Shown: positions 1-9,372 of the stretch, one piece after another | Layout: every line of letters starts with the position of its first letter | Numbering within the stretch: position 1 is the first letter of the stretch | Source: Chloroflexota bacterium | Lineage (GTDB): Bacteria; Chloroflexota; Dehalococcoidia; Bin125 | Reading direction: 5' to 3' | Assembly (NCBI GenBank): GCA_026707335.1 | Contig: JAPOXB010000154.1 | Span: 1-12,916 of the forward strand | DNA length: 12,916 bases | Position numbers and translations under genes: made by a program | The notes under the pieces: model-generated | What the model was told of the DNA's origin: nothing | The model's input: the letters and a program-made list of their open reading frames with translations, nothing else | The model's database searches: none

Positions 1-1052
1 GGCGCCGCCGGGACGCCCACCGCTTGCAGCCGGTGGAAGAGGTCGTAGTCGTCCTGATCGCGGGTCCAGGCGGCGATCTCCGCGTCGATCTCGTCCTGCC
101 GGGCGAGGCGGGCGGCGTTTTCGTCGAGCGAGGCGTCGGCCCAGGGCGGCGAGTCCATCTCGGCGCGAAGCGCGCGCCATTCGGCGTCGCTGGTGACGGT
201 GATGGCGATCCAGCGGTCGCCGCCGTCCGCGGCGTCGCCGGGCGAGCGGCAGGGATAGACGTTGTGCGGCGCGAAGCCGTAGATCGAGCGGTTGCCGACG
301 GGCTCGGGCGGCGAGCCGTGGAACGCCTGGTGCATGTAGGCCTGCGCGACCATCGGCGCCGCCGCTTCGGCCTGCGCCAGCTCGATCAGCTGGCCCTCGC
401 CGGTGCGGCGCCGGTGCCGCAGCGCCGCCATGATGGCGAACGCCCCCTGCGACCCCGCCATGTGGTCGCCGGCGAAGATGGCGCTGGTGTCGGAGGGGTC
501 GCGGTCGGGGTAGCGGCGCAGCAGGGTGTGGCCGGTCACGCTCTCCAGGTGCGCGCCCAGCGTGCGCGCCTCGCGATAGGGCCCGGTCAGGCCGTAGCCC
601 GGCGCGCGCAGCATGATGATGTCGGGCCGGATCGCGCGGAGCGACTCGTAGTCCAGCCCCAGCTTCTCGGCGGTCCCCACGGCGTTGTTCTCGACGAAGA
701 CGTCGGCCCCCTCGATCAGCGGGCGCAGCAGTTCCTTGCCCCGCGCGCTGGTCAGGTCGATCGTGACGCTCTTCTTGTTGCGGTACAGCTGCACGAAGGT
801 GGGGCAGTAGTTCCAGGGGCGGGGGCCGGGCTCGTTGTTGGGGTAGCCCGTGCCCCAGGAGAGGTGGCCCGTCATCATCTCCTTCGGCGGCCGCGCCCGC
901 CCGCCACGGGTCATGGGCGGGAAGACGTGCACGTTCTCGAGCTTGATCACCTCGGCGCCCAGGTCGGCGAGGATGCAGGTCGCGTAGGTCCCCGCCCAGA
1001 CGACGCAGAGGTCCAAGACGCGGATGCCCTCCAGCGGACGCGGCGCGCTCAC
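1..1052 (-). CDS. Family III (CaiB/BaiF) CoA-transferase, catalytic-Asp subunit, 3' end cut off by the window
   Basis: The open frame runs from a GTG at 1052 to the window edge with no stop (350 codons; family members are about 400 aa). The product should move CoA between carboxylic acids in the cytoplasm. Seen: an N-terminal LEGIRVLDL and an AGTYATCILADLGAEVIKLE segment (the usual CaiB opening), ADVFVENNAVGTAEKLGLDY, and FAGDHMAGSQ followed by RTGEGQ. Asp196 lies exactly 24 residues before that GQ, as does catalytic Asp169 of formyl-CoA transferase, so the nucleophile appears present. An insertion of roughly 25 residues around positions 40-75 (rich in Pro, Trp and Asn) is unlike the two other CoA-transferases here. 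The GTG overlaps the TGA of the upstream CoA-transferase (GTGA), which implies translational coupling and fits two subunits of one enzyme. Substrate unknown. The family is certain; the heteromer is inference. Confidence 0.9.
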   Translation of the reverse strand, partial: MSAPRPLEGIRVLDLCVVWAGTYATCILADLGAEVIKLENVHVFPPMTRGGRARPPKEMMTGHLSWGTGYPNNEPGPRPWNYCPTFVQLYRNKKSVTIDLTSARGKELLRPLIEGADVFVENNAVGTAEKLGLDYESLRAIRPDIIMLRAPGYGLTGPYREARTLGAHLESVTGHTLLRRYPDRDPSDTSAIFAGDHMAGSQGAFAIMAALRHRRRTGEGQLIELAQAEAAAPMVAQAYMHQAFHGSPPEPVGNRSIYGFAPHNVYPCRSPGDAADGGDRWIAITVTSDAEWRALRAEMDSPPWADASLDENAARLARQDEIDAEIAAWTRDQDDYDLFHRLQAVGVPAA

Positions 1053-2257
1053 GACGCCGCGCCGGAGGCGATCAGCGCCTCGACTTCGCCGCCGCCGAGG
1101 CCGGCCTCGGTGAGCACCTCGCGGGTGTGCTCGCCCAGCCGCGGCGCGGGACGGCTGATCCGCCAGGGCGTCGCGCCCATCAGCACGGCCCGGCCCGGCA
1201 CCTCGACCCGCCCCACGTCGGGGTGGTCGAGGGCGGTGAACAGGCCGCGGCCGCGGAAGTGCTCGTCGGCGTACAACTCCTCGACGGTGAACAGCGGCCC
1301 GCACAGCACGCGATGCTCACGGGCCAGCGCCCAGATCTCGCGCTTCGTCCGGTCCAGGCACCAGGGCATGAAGTAGGCGTCGAATTCGCCGATCACGTCG
1401 GGGTCGAACTGGAGCGCGGGGTCGTCCCACTTCGGGTCGTCCAGCCAGGCCGGGTGACCGAGCATCGCGCGCACGCGGTCGAGGTGCTGGTTGGCGCTGA
1501 CGAACAGCACGTAGCCGTCGGCGCAGTGGTAGACGCCGCTGAGGATCAGGAAGGCGCCGCCCGACGCGCGCAGCGTCATGCGCCCGGAGAACTGGTTGCC
1601 GATCTCGGTCGCCTGCCGGCGGTCGGTGCCGTTGAACTGGAGGTCGGCCAGGGCGAGGTCGACGTGCTGGCCCAGGCCCTGCGTCTCGCTGACCGTCAGG
1701 GCGCCCATGGCCGCGGCGGCGGCGGCGGCCCCGCACTGCACCAGGGCGGCCGTGCCGTACATCTTCATCGGCTCCGCCTCGGCGACGCCCATCGAGTACA
1801 TCTCGCCGCACATGCCGAACAGCGTCAGGTCGGTCAGCTTGTAGTCGCGGTAGGGGCTGTCCTGCCCGAACGGCGCCAGCGAGACCAGCGCGACCTCGGG
1901 CTTGCGGGCGTGGATGCGCTCCCAGCCGACGCCGAGCCGCTCGAGCACGCCGGGGCGGAAGCTCTCCAGCACGATGTCGGCGCCGTCGACGAGGCGCAGG
2001 AAGGCGTCCCGCGCCTCCGCTCGCTTGAGGTCGAGCACGACCGAGCGCTTGCCGGTGTTGAAGTAGAAGAACGTGCCGCTCTTCTCGCGGTGCGGCGTCC
2101 CGCCCGGGAACGGACCGACGCCGCGGCTGGGGTCGCCGCCGGGCCGCTCGACCTTGATCACGTCGGCGCCCGCGTCGGCGAAGAGCTTGCTCGCGTAGGG
2201 CCCGGCGATCCACTCGCTGAGGTCGAGGACGGTGACGCCGTCGAGGGCTGCGGACAT
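1049..2257 (-). CDS. Family III (CaiB/BaiF) CoA-transferase homologue lacking the catalytic Asp
   Basis: 402 aa, full family length. The ATG at 2257 gives the canonical opening MSAALDGVTVLDLSEWIAGP and has GGGGAG about 6 nt upstream; the same frame stays open far upstream, but that part is not gene-like. Seen: LFADAGADVIKVERPGGDPS, FYFNTGKRSVVLDLK, ADIVLESFRPGVLERLGVGW, and GLGQHVDLALADLQF. At the position of the catalytic aspartate (24 residues before the GQ) there is Leu172, and the following helix is a run of seven alanines (codons 1729-1709). The usual aspartyl-CoA thioester therefore cannot form here. The stop overlaps the start of the next CoA-transferase, which does keep Asp. The likely role is a non-catalytic or CoA-binding partner in a heteromeric transferase, resembling what I recall for the benzylsuccinate enzyme BbsEF; a separate non-transferase function is the alternative. 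Confidence 0.92.
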   Translation of the reverse strand: MSAALDGVTVLDLSEWIAGPYASKLFADAGADVIKVERPGGDPSRGVGPFPGGTPHREKSGTFFYFNTGKRSVVLDLKRAEARDAFLRLVDGADIVLESFRPGVLERLGVGWERIHARKPEVALVSLAPFGQDSPYRDYKLTDLTLFGMCGEMYSMGVAEAEPMKMYGTAALVQCGAAAAAAAMGALTVSETQGLGQHVDLALADLQFNGTDRRQATEIGNQFSGRMTLRASGGAFLILSGVYHCADGYVLFVSANQHLDRVRAMLGHPAWLDDPKWDDPALQFDPDVIGEFDAYFMPWCLDRTKREIWALAREHRVLCGPLFTVEELYADEHFRGRGLFTALDHPDVGRVEVPGRAVLMGATPWRISRPAPRLGEHTREVLTEAGLGGGEVEALIASGAAS

Positions 2258-2458
2258 CGCGCGCTCCCCGTCGCGGTCGCGGCGGCCGGTCCGTCCGGCC
2301 GTCCCCGCGACGCGCTGGCGGGATGCTACCCCATGCCGCCGCTCGCGACGGGGCAGCGGGTATCCGCGCTTGCGAGTATTACTAGGGGAGCATGACCGCT
2401 CGACCGCGCGGCGGGGCGTCCGAGAGGCCCGCCCGCGCCGGAAAGGACGACGCGACCC
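2258..2458. promoter_or_regulatory. Divergent intergenic region between the CoA-transferase pair and the biotin genes
   Basis: This 201-nt gap must hold the promoters for both transcription units. It contains one of the few AT-rich patches in the window (GAGTATTACTAGG, 2374-2386), suitable as a -10 region in either direction, and TAGCAT on the minus strand at 2328-2323, 65 nt before the CoA-transferase start. No good -35 hexamer is spaced correctly from either. A short hairpin GCGG-GTAT-CCGC sits at 2356-2367. I see neither a BirA-type operator (TTGTAAACC with its inverted partner) nor a BioR-type palindrome, so control of the biotin genes is not evident. Confidence 0.4.
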
Positions 2459-3770
2459 GTGGATACCGCGCCCGCCGGCCACTCCCCGGTCTGGCACCCC
2501 TTCACGCAGATGGCGATCTTCGACGCCGACCCGGCGCTCGTGGTCGAGCGGGCCGAGGGCAACCGGCTGATCGCGACCGACGGCCGCTCGTACATCGACG
2601 GCGTGGCCTCGCTGTGGTGCAACGTGCACGGGCACGGCCGCCCCGAGATCGTGCGCGCGATCCAGGAGCAGGCGGCGACGCTGCAGCACAGCACGCTGCT
2701 GGGCGTCAGCCACCCGCGCGCGATCGAGCTGGCGGAGCGGCTGCCGTCGCTGCTGCCGCCCGGCCTGACGCGCAGCTTCTTCAGCGAGAACGGGGCCAGC
2801 GCGGTCGAGGTGGCGCTGAAGATGGCGGTGCAGTTCTGGGCCAACGCCGGGAAGCCGGAGCGCCGCCGCATCATCGCGCTGGAGCACGCCTACCACGGCG
2901 ACACGATCGGCGGGGTGAGCCTGGGCGGGCCCGGCCGCTTCCGCGACCCCTACGCGCCGCTGCTGTTCGAGCCGCTGCGCTTCGACAGCCCCTACGCCTT
3001 CGGCATGGCGCCGGGCACGACGCGCGCCGAGGCCACGCAGCGATCGCTGGACTCGCTGCGGTCGCTGCTCGAGCGCCACGCGCACGAGAGCGCGGCGGTC
3101 ATCATCGAGCCGCGCGTGCAGGGCGCGGGCGGGATGATCGTCTCCGGCGAGGGCCACCTGGCCGGCGTGCGCCGCCTCTGCGACGAGTTCGACGTGCTGC
3201 TGATCGCCGACGAGGTCGCGACCGGCTTCGGGCGCACCGGCGAGATGTTCGCCTGCGACCTGGAGGGCGTCACGCCCGACATCATGGCGCTGGGCAAGGG
3301 CATCACCGGCGGCTACCTGCCGCTCTCGGCGACCGTCGCGACGGAGCGCGTCTACGCCAACTTCTACGACCCCGGCAACCAGCGCACCTTCTACCACGGG
3401 CACACCTACGCCGGGAATCCCATCTGCGCGGCGGCCGCCCTGGCCAACTTCGACGTGTTCGCGAGCGAGGACGTGCTGGGCCGGGCGCGCGAGCGGGCGG
3501 GCCAGCTGGAGTCGCTGCTGGCGGAGCGCGTCGCCGATCACCCGCGGGTCGGCGAGGTGCGGCAGCAGGGGCTGATGGTGGGGATCGAACTGGTGGCCGA
3601 CCGGGCGTCGCGCGCGCCCTTCCCGGCGGCGGCGCGGATGGGCGCGCAGGTGTGCATGGCCGCGCGCGAGCGCGACGTGCTGCTGCGCCCGCTGGGCGAC
3701 GTCGTGATCCTGATGCCGCCCCTCTCGATCGAAGCCGGCGAACTCGCCCAGATCTGCGAGGCGGTGGCCC

Positions 3771-4945
<1,175 letters not shown>

Positions 4946-4949
<4 letters not shown>

Positions 4950-5701
4950 GCGGCGACCTGTACTTCGTCACCGGCACCGACACCGACGCCGGCAAGACCG
5001 TCGCGACGGCCTGGCTGGGCTGGGCGCTGCAACGAGCCGGGCGGCGCGTGGCGCTCGTCAAGCCGTTCCAGACCGGCGCCACCGACCCCGCCCGCGAGGG
5101 CGACGAGGCCGTCTACCGCGCGGCCCTGGGCGACGCGGCCACGCTGCGCACGCTGTCCACCCTGCCCGAGCCGCTCGCCCCGTCGATCGCGGCGCGGCGG
5201 GCGGGCGTCACGCTCTCGGTCGCGGAGGCGCTGCGCGACTGCCGCGCGATCGGCGAGGCGCACGACGTGACGTTCGTCGAGGGCGCCGGCGGGCTGCTCG
5301 TCACGATCACCGACGAGACCGACATGGCCGATCTGGCGGCATCAATGCCGGCTCCGCTGGTGCTGGTCGTGCGGCCGGCGCTGGGCACGCTGAACCACAC
5401 GCTGCTGAGCGTCGAGGCGGCGGAGCGGCGCGGCCTCGGCGTGGCGCTGATCGTCGTCAGCGGCTACGCCTCCTCTCCGGCGCTCGCCCCCCCGGTCGTC
5501 GAGGCCGAGAACCTGCGCTTCCTCCAGGAGCGGCTGCCGGCCATCCCGATGCTCGTCCTGGGCCGGCAGGAGCCCACGGCGGCCGACTTCCCCCGCGCGA
5601 TGCCGGCCTGGCGTCTGGGCGCGCCGTCGCCGTTGCTGGCCCCGCTCGGCCTGGCGCCGCTGCACCTGGAGGATGAGATCGCCCGCGCCCGCTGGCCCTG
5701 A
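4946..5701 (+). CDS. bioD: ATP-dependent dethiobiotin synthetase
   Basis: 251 aa, slightly longer than E. coli BioD (about 225 aa). It closes the ureido ring of dethiobiotin from DAPA, CO2 and ATP. Seen: YFVTGTDTDAGKT at residues 6-18, the BioD P-loop with Lys17; VALVKPFQTGA with Lys39, the second conserved Lys; VEGAGGLLV, the glycine-rich substrate loop; and LVLVVRPALGTLNHTLLS, a conserved core strand with its NH motif. The start is a GTG that shares four bases with the bioF stop (GTGA), so the two are translationally coupled. It completes the KAPA-to-dethiobiotin steps in the block; the last enzyme, BioB, is not in the window. Nothing is missing from the active site. Confidence 0.95.
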
Positions 5702-5731
5702 TCGATCGGGACGGGAGAAGGGAGCGCCGCC

Positions 5732-6730
5732 GTGCGCCGCATCTGCATCGCGTTGGCCTGGGACCCCACGCGGATCGACGAGTTCCTCGGCCTGGCCCGC
5801 GCCGCCGACGAGGCCGGCGTCGAGGCGCTGTGGGTGAGCGAGGGCTTCGGCCACGACGCCTTCTCGGGGCTGGCGCTGCTGGCCCGCGAGACGCAACGCG
5901 TGAAGCTGGGGACCAGCGTCGTGAACGTGTACTCGCGCACGCCGGGCGCCCTGGCGCAGCACTTCGCGACGATCGACGAGCTGTCGGGCGGACGGGTCAT
6001 CGTGGGGCTCGGCGCGAGCGGCCCGGGGATGATCGAGCGCTTCTACGGGCTGCCCTTCGAGGCGCCGAAGGCGCGCATCCGCGAGACGATCGCGCTGCTG
6101 CGCGCCTACTGGTCGAAGGAGCGCTTCGACCATCCGGGGCCCCGCTTCCCGGTCCGGCGCGCGCTCGTGATGGGGGCGCGGCCGGTGCAGCCGTCGCCGC
6201 CGATCTACCTGGCCACGCTGCACCCCGGCATGGTGCGCCTGACGGCCGAGGAGGCGGACGGCTGGCTGCCGAGCTGGATCCCCCGCGACCGGCTGGCGGC
6301 CGAGATCGCCGCCGCGCGCGGCTGGGCGGCGGCGGCCGGACGCGACCCGGCGGCGTTCACGGTGCGCGCGCCCGGCATGGTGACGGTCGTCGAGGATGCG
6401 GAGCGGCTGGCGCGGTCGCGCGCGCAGTCGGCCGCGGGGCTGGCCTTCTCGGCGGCGCGCAACGGGCCGCTCTACGCGCGGCAGTTCGTCCGGCAGGGCT
6501 TCGGCAAGGAGGCGGCGGCGATCCAGCAGGCCTGGAGGGACGAGGGGCCCGCCGCCGCCGCCCAACTGGCGGCGCCGATCGCGCCCGAGTTCCTCTACAG
6601 CGGCTCGCTCGACGACTGCCTGGCGCGGATCGAGGCGCAGGCGGCGGCCGGCGCCGACCTGCACGAGGTGCGGGTGGAGGGCGCGACGCCCGAGCGTCGA
6701 TCGGAGATCCTGCGCGCCCTGGTCGGATAG
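5732..6730 (+). CDS. LLM-class (luciferase-like) flavin- or F420-dependent oxidoreductase
   Basis: 332 aa TIM-barrel enzyme of the bacterial luciferase-like superfamily, single domain and cytoplasmic. Seen: ICIALAWDPTRIDEFLGLA at the N terminus, ALWVSEGFGHDAFS (strand 2), VKLGTSVVNVYSRTPGALA, where the family has its non-prolyl cis peptide, and ELSGGRVIVGLGASGP. This last pattern is typical of the F420-using branch (methylene-tetrahydromethanopterin reductase-like), but FMN or FAD use is not excluded. The start is GTG 5732, with a strong AAGGGAG seven nt upstream. It lies 30 nt after bioD on the same strand, so it may be transcribed with the biotin genes, although no biotin role is known to me for this family. 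The substrate cannot be named. Confidence 0.88.
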   Translation: MRRICIALAWDPTRIDEFLGLARAADEAGVEALWVSEGFGHDAFSGLALLARETQRVKLGTSVVNVYSRTPGALAQHFATIDELSGGRVIVGLGASGPGMIERFYGLPFEAPKARIRETIALLRAYWSKERFDHPGPRFPVRRALVMGARPVQPSPPIYLATLHPGMVRLTAEEADGWLPSWIPRDRLAAEIAAARGWAAAAGRDPAAFTVRAPGMVTVVEDAERLARSRAQSAAGLAFSAARNGPLYARQFVRQGFGKEAAAIQQAWRDEGPAAAAQLAAPIAPEFLYSGSLDDCLARIEAQAAAGADLHEVRVEGATPERRSEILRALVG

Positions 6731-6734
6731 CGCC

Positions 6735-6755
6735 CGCGCGGTGGGCCGGCGCGCG
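6735..6755. terminator. Candidate bidirectional terminator hairpin between convergent genes
   Basis: CGCGCG (6735-6740) pairs perfectly with CGCGCG (6750-6755) around a 9-nt loop. The hairpin lies exactly between the stop codons of the oxidoreductase (6728-6730) and the DUF4389 gene (6756-6758, minus). There is no T-tract on either side, so intrinsic termination is uncertain, and GC-rich DNA makes such stems common. Confidence 0.35.
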
Positions 6756-7055
6756 TCACTCGTCGCCGTTGAAGGGCGGGTAGTGGTCGGTCAGCAGCAG
6801 CAGATACGCGTTGACGCGCGTGCACCAGCGCAGGACGTAGACGAGGATCCCCGCCAGTCCCGCCGGCCGCCGGCCCGTGATGACGATCACGACCCAGAGC
6901 ACGATCACCAAGAGCTCCACGAGGATGCCGACCACGTTCAGCACGATGAGGTGCGGGATCGCCAGGAGGAGCCGGAACAGGGTTGTGAGCCGGTTGCCGC
7001 GCTCGCTGAGATCGATCTGAAGTCGGACGGGGTACTGTTCGGTCGCTGCGTCCAT
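6756..7055 (-). CDS. Small DUF4389-family membrane protein
   Basis: 99 aa. It matches the DUF4389 pattern as I know it: RLLLAIPHLIV near residues 28-38, a long hydrophobic stretch to about residue 60, a TGRRPAGLAG turn, an LRW-RVNAYL helix and the C-terminal LLTDHYPPF signature. This predicts two or three membrane segments with a short polar N terminus; no signal peptide is evident. The ATG at 7055 has GGGGAGG about 8 nt upstream. It is 92 nt downstream of the CoA-transferase on the same strand and could be the last gene of that unit. TATCCT on the minus strand at about 7120 might be its own weak -10, without a convincing -35. The family has no established biochemical function. Confidence 0.85.
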   Translation of the reverse strand: MDAATEQYPVRLQIDLSERGNRLTTLFRLLLAIPHLIVLNVVGILVELLVIVLWVVIVITGRRPAGLAGILVYVLRWCTRVNAYLLLLTDHYPPFNGDE

Positions 7056-7147
7056 CGGTCGGCCCTCCCCTTGCGTCGTGCCCTCGCGTCATGCGCGCGG
7101 CGGGCGTCGTCAGGATAGGGCGCGGGCGAACGCGACGTCCGCCCCGG

Positions 7148-8332
7148 TCAGGGGATCAGGCCGCGGTCCTTCAGGCCGATGATCCCGTCCCAGTCGTAGC
7201 CGAGTTCGAGCAGGATCTCCTCGGTGTGCTGGCCGAACTCCGGGGCCGGACCGCGCAGCGCCCAGGGCGTCTCGCCGAAATCGACGGGGGAGGCGACGAC
7301 CCGCGCATCACCCTCGGGCCGGGGCTGCGACGCCCAGGCGCCCGCCTCGGCCATGCCCGGATCGGCGATCACCTCGTCCATTGTCTGGACCGGGGCCCAC
7401 CAGACGCCCTCGCGGTCGAAGATCGCGGCCCACTCGTCGCGGGTCTTCTGCGCCATCACCGCGGTCATCGCCTCGTCCAGCGGCACGGCGTTCTCGGCCC
7501 GGTCGGCGAGCGTCGCGAAGCGCGGGTCGTGCTCCCACTCGGGGCGCGCGACGGCGCGGCAGAACTGCGGCCAGAAGCGGTCGCCCTGCATCATCAGCAA
7601 CTGCATGTAGCCGCCGTCGCGCGTGCGGAACGGGGCGATCAGCAGGTTGGGGTGCTGCTCGCGATGGAGGGGGAGGACCCCCGCGCCGGTCAGCGCCGAA
7701 CTGATGTCCCAGCCGATGGTGTAGGCGCCGGCGCGCAGCAGCGAGACGCGGACCTGCTGCCCCTCGCCCGTGCGCTCGCGGTGGTAGAGCGCCGCCGTGA
7801 TGCCGGCCAGCGCCTGCATGGCGGCGGTGTGGTCCCCCAAGCCGGGGCGAATCCCGCCCGGCTCCCCGCCGGGCCGCCCGACCAGGTGGGCGATGCCCGC
7901 GCGCGACCAGAACGCGCCGATGTCGAAGGCGGGGCGGTCGGCCTCGCTGGAGTGCAGGCCGTAGCCGGTGACCGACGCGTAGATCAGGCGGGGGTTGCGG
8001 CCGCGCAGCGTCTCGTAATCGAGGCCGGCCAGGGCGAGGCCGCCGGGGCGCAGGTTGGTGACGAAGACGTCCGCCTGGTCGGCCAGCCGGCCCACGATCG
8101 CCGCGCCCTCGTCGCTGCGCCAGTCGATGGCCAGCGCGCGCTTGCCGCGGTTGTCGAGATCGAAGGCGGCGGAGAAGTCGGCGACCTCGGCGAGGGCCCC
8201 GCGGAAGGGGTCGGCGTCGAGCCCCTCCACCTTGATCACGTCCGCGCCCCAATCGGCCAGGACGCCGCCGACCGCGGGGCCCGCCACCCAGACCCCCAAC
8301 TCGACGACCGTGACGCCGTCCAGGATGCCCAT
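7148..8332 (-). CDS. Family III (CaiB/BaiF) CoA-transferase
   Basis: 394 aa, full length. The ATG at 8332 gives the typical opening MGILDGVTVVELGVWVAGP and has GGGGGGAG about 7 nt upstream; the open frame extends further upstream only as an antisense artefact over the next gene. Seen: VLADWGADVIKVEG, DLDNRGKRALAIDW, ADVFVTNLRPGGLALAGLDY, YASVTGYG, and GLGDHTAAMQALAG followed by RTGEGQQ. Asp167 matches catalytic Asp169 of formyl-CoA transferase, with the same 24-residue spacing to the GQ. It should catalyse cytoplasmic CoA transfer between carboxylic acids by the aspartyl-CoA thioester mechanism. It begins 29 nt after the phosphotriesterase-family gene on the same strand, so a hydrolysis product of that enzyme is a plausible acceptor (inference). 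An alpha-methylacyl-CoA racemase activity is the less likely alternative. Confidence 0.93.
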   Translation of the reverse strand: MGILDGVTVVELGVWVAGPAVGGVLADWGADVIKVEGLDADPFRGALAEVADFSAAFDLDNRGKRALAIDWRSDEGAAIVGRLADQADVFVTNLRPGGLALAGLDYETLRGRNPRLIYASVTGYGLHSSEADRPAFDIGAFWSRAGIAHLVGRPGGEPGGIRPGLGDHTAAMQALAGITAALYHRERTGEGQQVRVSLLRAGAYTIGWDISSALTGAGVLPLHREQHPNLLIAPFRTRDGGYMQLLMMQGDRFWPQFCRAVARPEWEHDPRFATLADRAENAVPLDEAMTAVMAQKTRDEWAAIFDREGVWWAPVQTMDEVIADPGMAEAGAWASQPRPEGDARVVASPVDFGETPWALRGPAPEFGQHTEEILLELGYDWDGIIGLKDRGLIP

Positions 8333-8361
8333 CGCTCGTCTCCCCCCGCGGCGCCGGCGGC

Positions 8362-9309
8362 TCAGCCCTCGAAGAAGCGGCGCGGGTTCTCGACGGTGAG
8401 CTGCTCGCAGACCGCCGCGCCGACGCCGCGCTCGCGCAGGCCGGGCAGGAAGCGCCGCTGGATGAACCGGATGCCGTCGGGGTTCAGCGGGCCCCACTCC
8501 TCGTCCCGGAACGCCGTGGGCGCCAGCTGGATGTCGAGCGGATAGTCGTGCGAGAGGACCAGTTGGTCCGCGTAGCCCCGCTCGATCAGGGCGGCGCAGG
8601 TGCCGGCTCGCACGGCGAAGGGCGGGTCGTGCATGGGCAGGCGGTCCAGGCCCACCCAGTAGCCCCGGTCCATGAGGCCGGTGAGGTAGTGCATCGAGTC
8701 GGTGTCGTCGCTGTGGCCGATGATCACGCGGCCGGGGTCGACGCCCTCCTCCTCGAACACGTCCGCCTGGCGGAAGCCGATCTCCAGCTTCGCGCCTGCG
8801 TGCGTCGTGATCGGGACGCCGGTCGCCAGATGCGCCCGCGCGACGGCCCGCGCCGCCTTCTCGCCGAAGCGGGAAAGCTGCGGCGTGTCGTCGTTGGCGA
8901 GCTTGAGGATGCCCGCCTTGATCGTTGTGCCCTCGATGCCCTGCTCGATCTCCTTGACGAACAGCGCCGTCAGCTCCTCGACCGTGCGGGCGGCCATCGA
9001 GCGCGACGGGTCGAGCCAGTGACCGGTGCAGGCGACGATGTTCATGCCCGAGCGCTCGGCGACGTCGCGGATCAGGCGGATGTCGCGGCCGAGGTCGATC
9101 GTCGTCACGTCGACGAAGGTCTCGACGCCGCCCGCCTTCGCCTCGGCGAGGATGCCGCCGATCCGCTCGATGCACGCCTCGCGCCCGCCGAACAGCTCGG
9201 GCCAGGCCTGCCAGAAGCCGGCCGAGGCGACGGCCACGTGCTCGTGCATCAGCGTGAAACCGAGATCGGCGCTGTCGATGGGACCGAGGACCCCGTTGAC
9301 CGTAGACAT
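8362..9309 (-). CDS. Phosphotriesterase-family metal-dependent hydrolase (probable lactonase or esterase)
   Basis: 315 aa from the ATG at 9309, which has GGAGG about 10 nt upstream; an ATG at 9318 (MDAMST) abuts that site and is less likely. It is an amidohydrolase-fold enzyme with a complete binuclear metal centre: HEH (His22, His24), IKAGILK with the carbamylated Lys136, TTH (His170), GHSDDTD (His199) and LSHDYP with Asp255. Several stretches track the Brevundimonas phosphotriesterase closely: GHWLDPSRSM against GLWFDPPLSM, LNPDGI..FI near the C terminus, and YLTGLMDRGYWVGLD. Arg223 in GLDRLP replaces His254 of that enzyme and matches the lactonase-type Arg. There is no signal peptide, so the enzyme is cytoplasmic, unlike the secreted phosphotriesterase. 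It is the first gene of an apparent operon with the CoA-transferase. An 8-bp inverted repeat (9330-9337/9352-9359) lies in the leader. Confidence 0.9.
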   Translation of the reverse strand: MSTVNGVLGPIDSADLGFTLMHEHVAVASAGFWQAWPELFGGREACIERIGGILAEAKAGGVETFVDVTTIDLGRDIRLIRDVAERSGMNIVACTGHWLDPSRSMAARTVEELTALFVKEIEQGIEGTTIKAGILKLANDDTPQLSRFGEKAARAVARAHLATGVPITTHAGAKLEIGFRQADVFEEEGVDPGRVIIGHSDDTDSMHYLTGLMDRGYWVGLDRLPMHDPPFAVRAGTCAALIERGYADQLVLSHDYPLDIQLAPTAFRDEEWGPLNPDGIRFIQRRFLPGLRERGVGAAVCEQLTVENPRRFFEG

Positions 9310-9372
9310 GGCATCCATCCCTCCGCGTGGGCGCCGCCGCCCGGGGCGGTCGCGGCGCCGTGTGCCCGGGGC

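Noticed and set aside
2356..2367. GCGG-GTAT-CCGC hairpin before bioA as a regulatory site
   Set aside because: A 4-bp stem is too short to be significant in such GC-rich DNA, and it does not resemble known biotin operators.
24..2395. Long plus-strand frames over the CoA-transferase pair
   Set aside because: They are antisense to genes with clear family motifs, and their composition (Val/Gly/Arg/His-rich, no domains) is that of shadow frames.
7091..8545. A 484-codon plus-strand frame over the third CoA-transferase
   Set aside because: Antisense to a complete gene with its catalytic Asp; no recognisable motif and no ribosome site.
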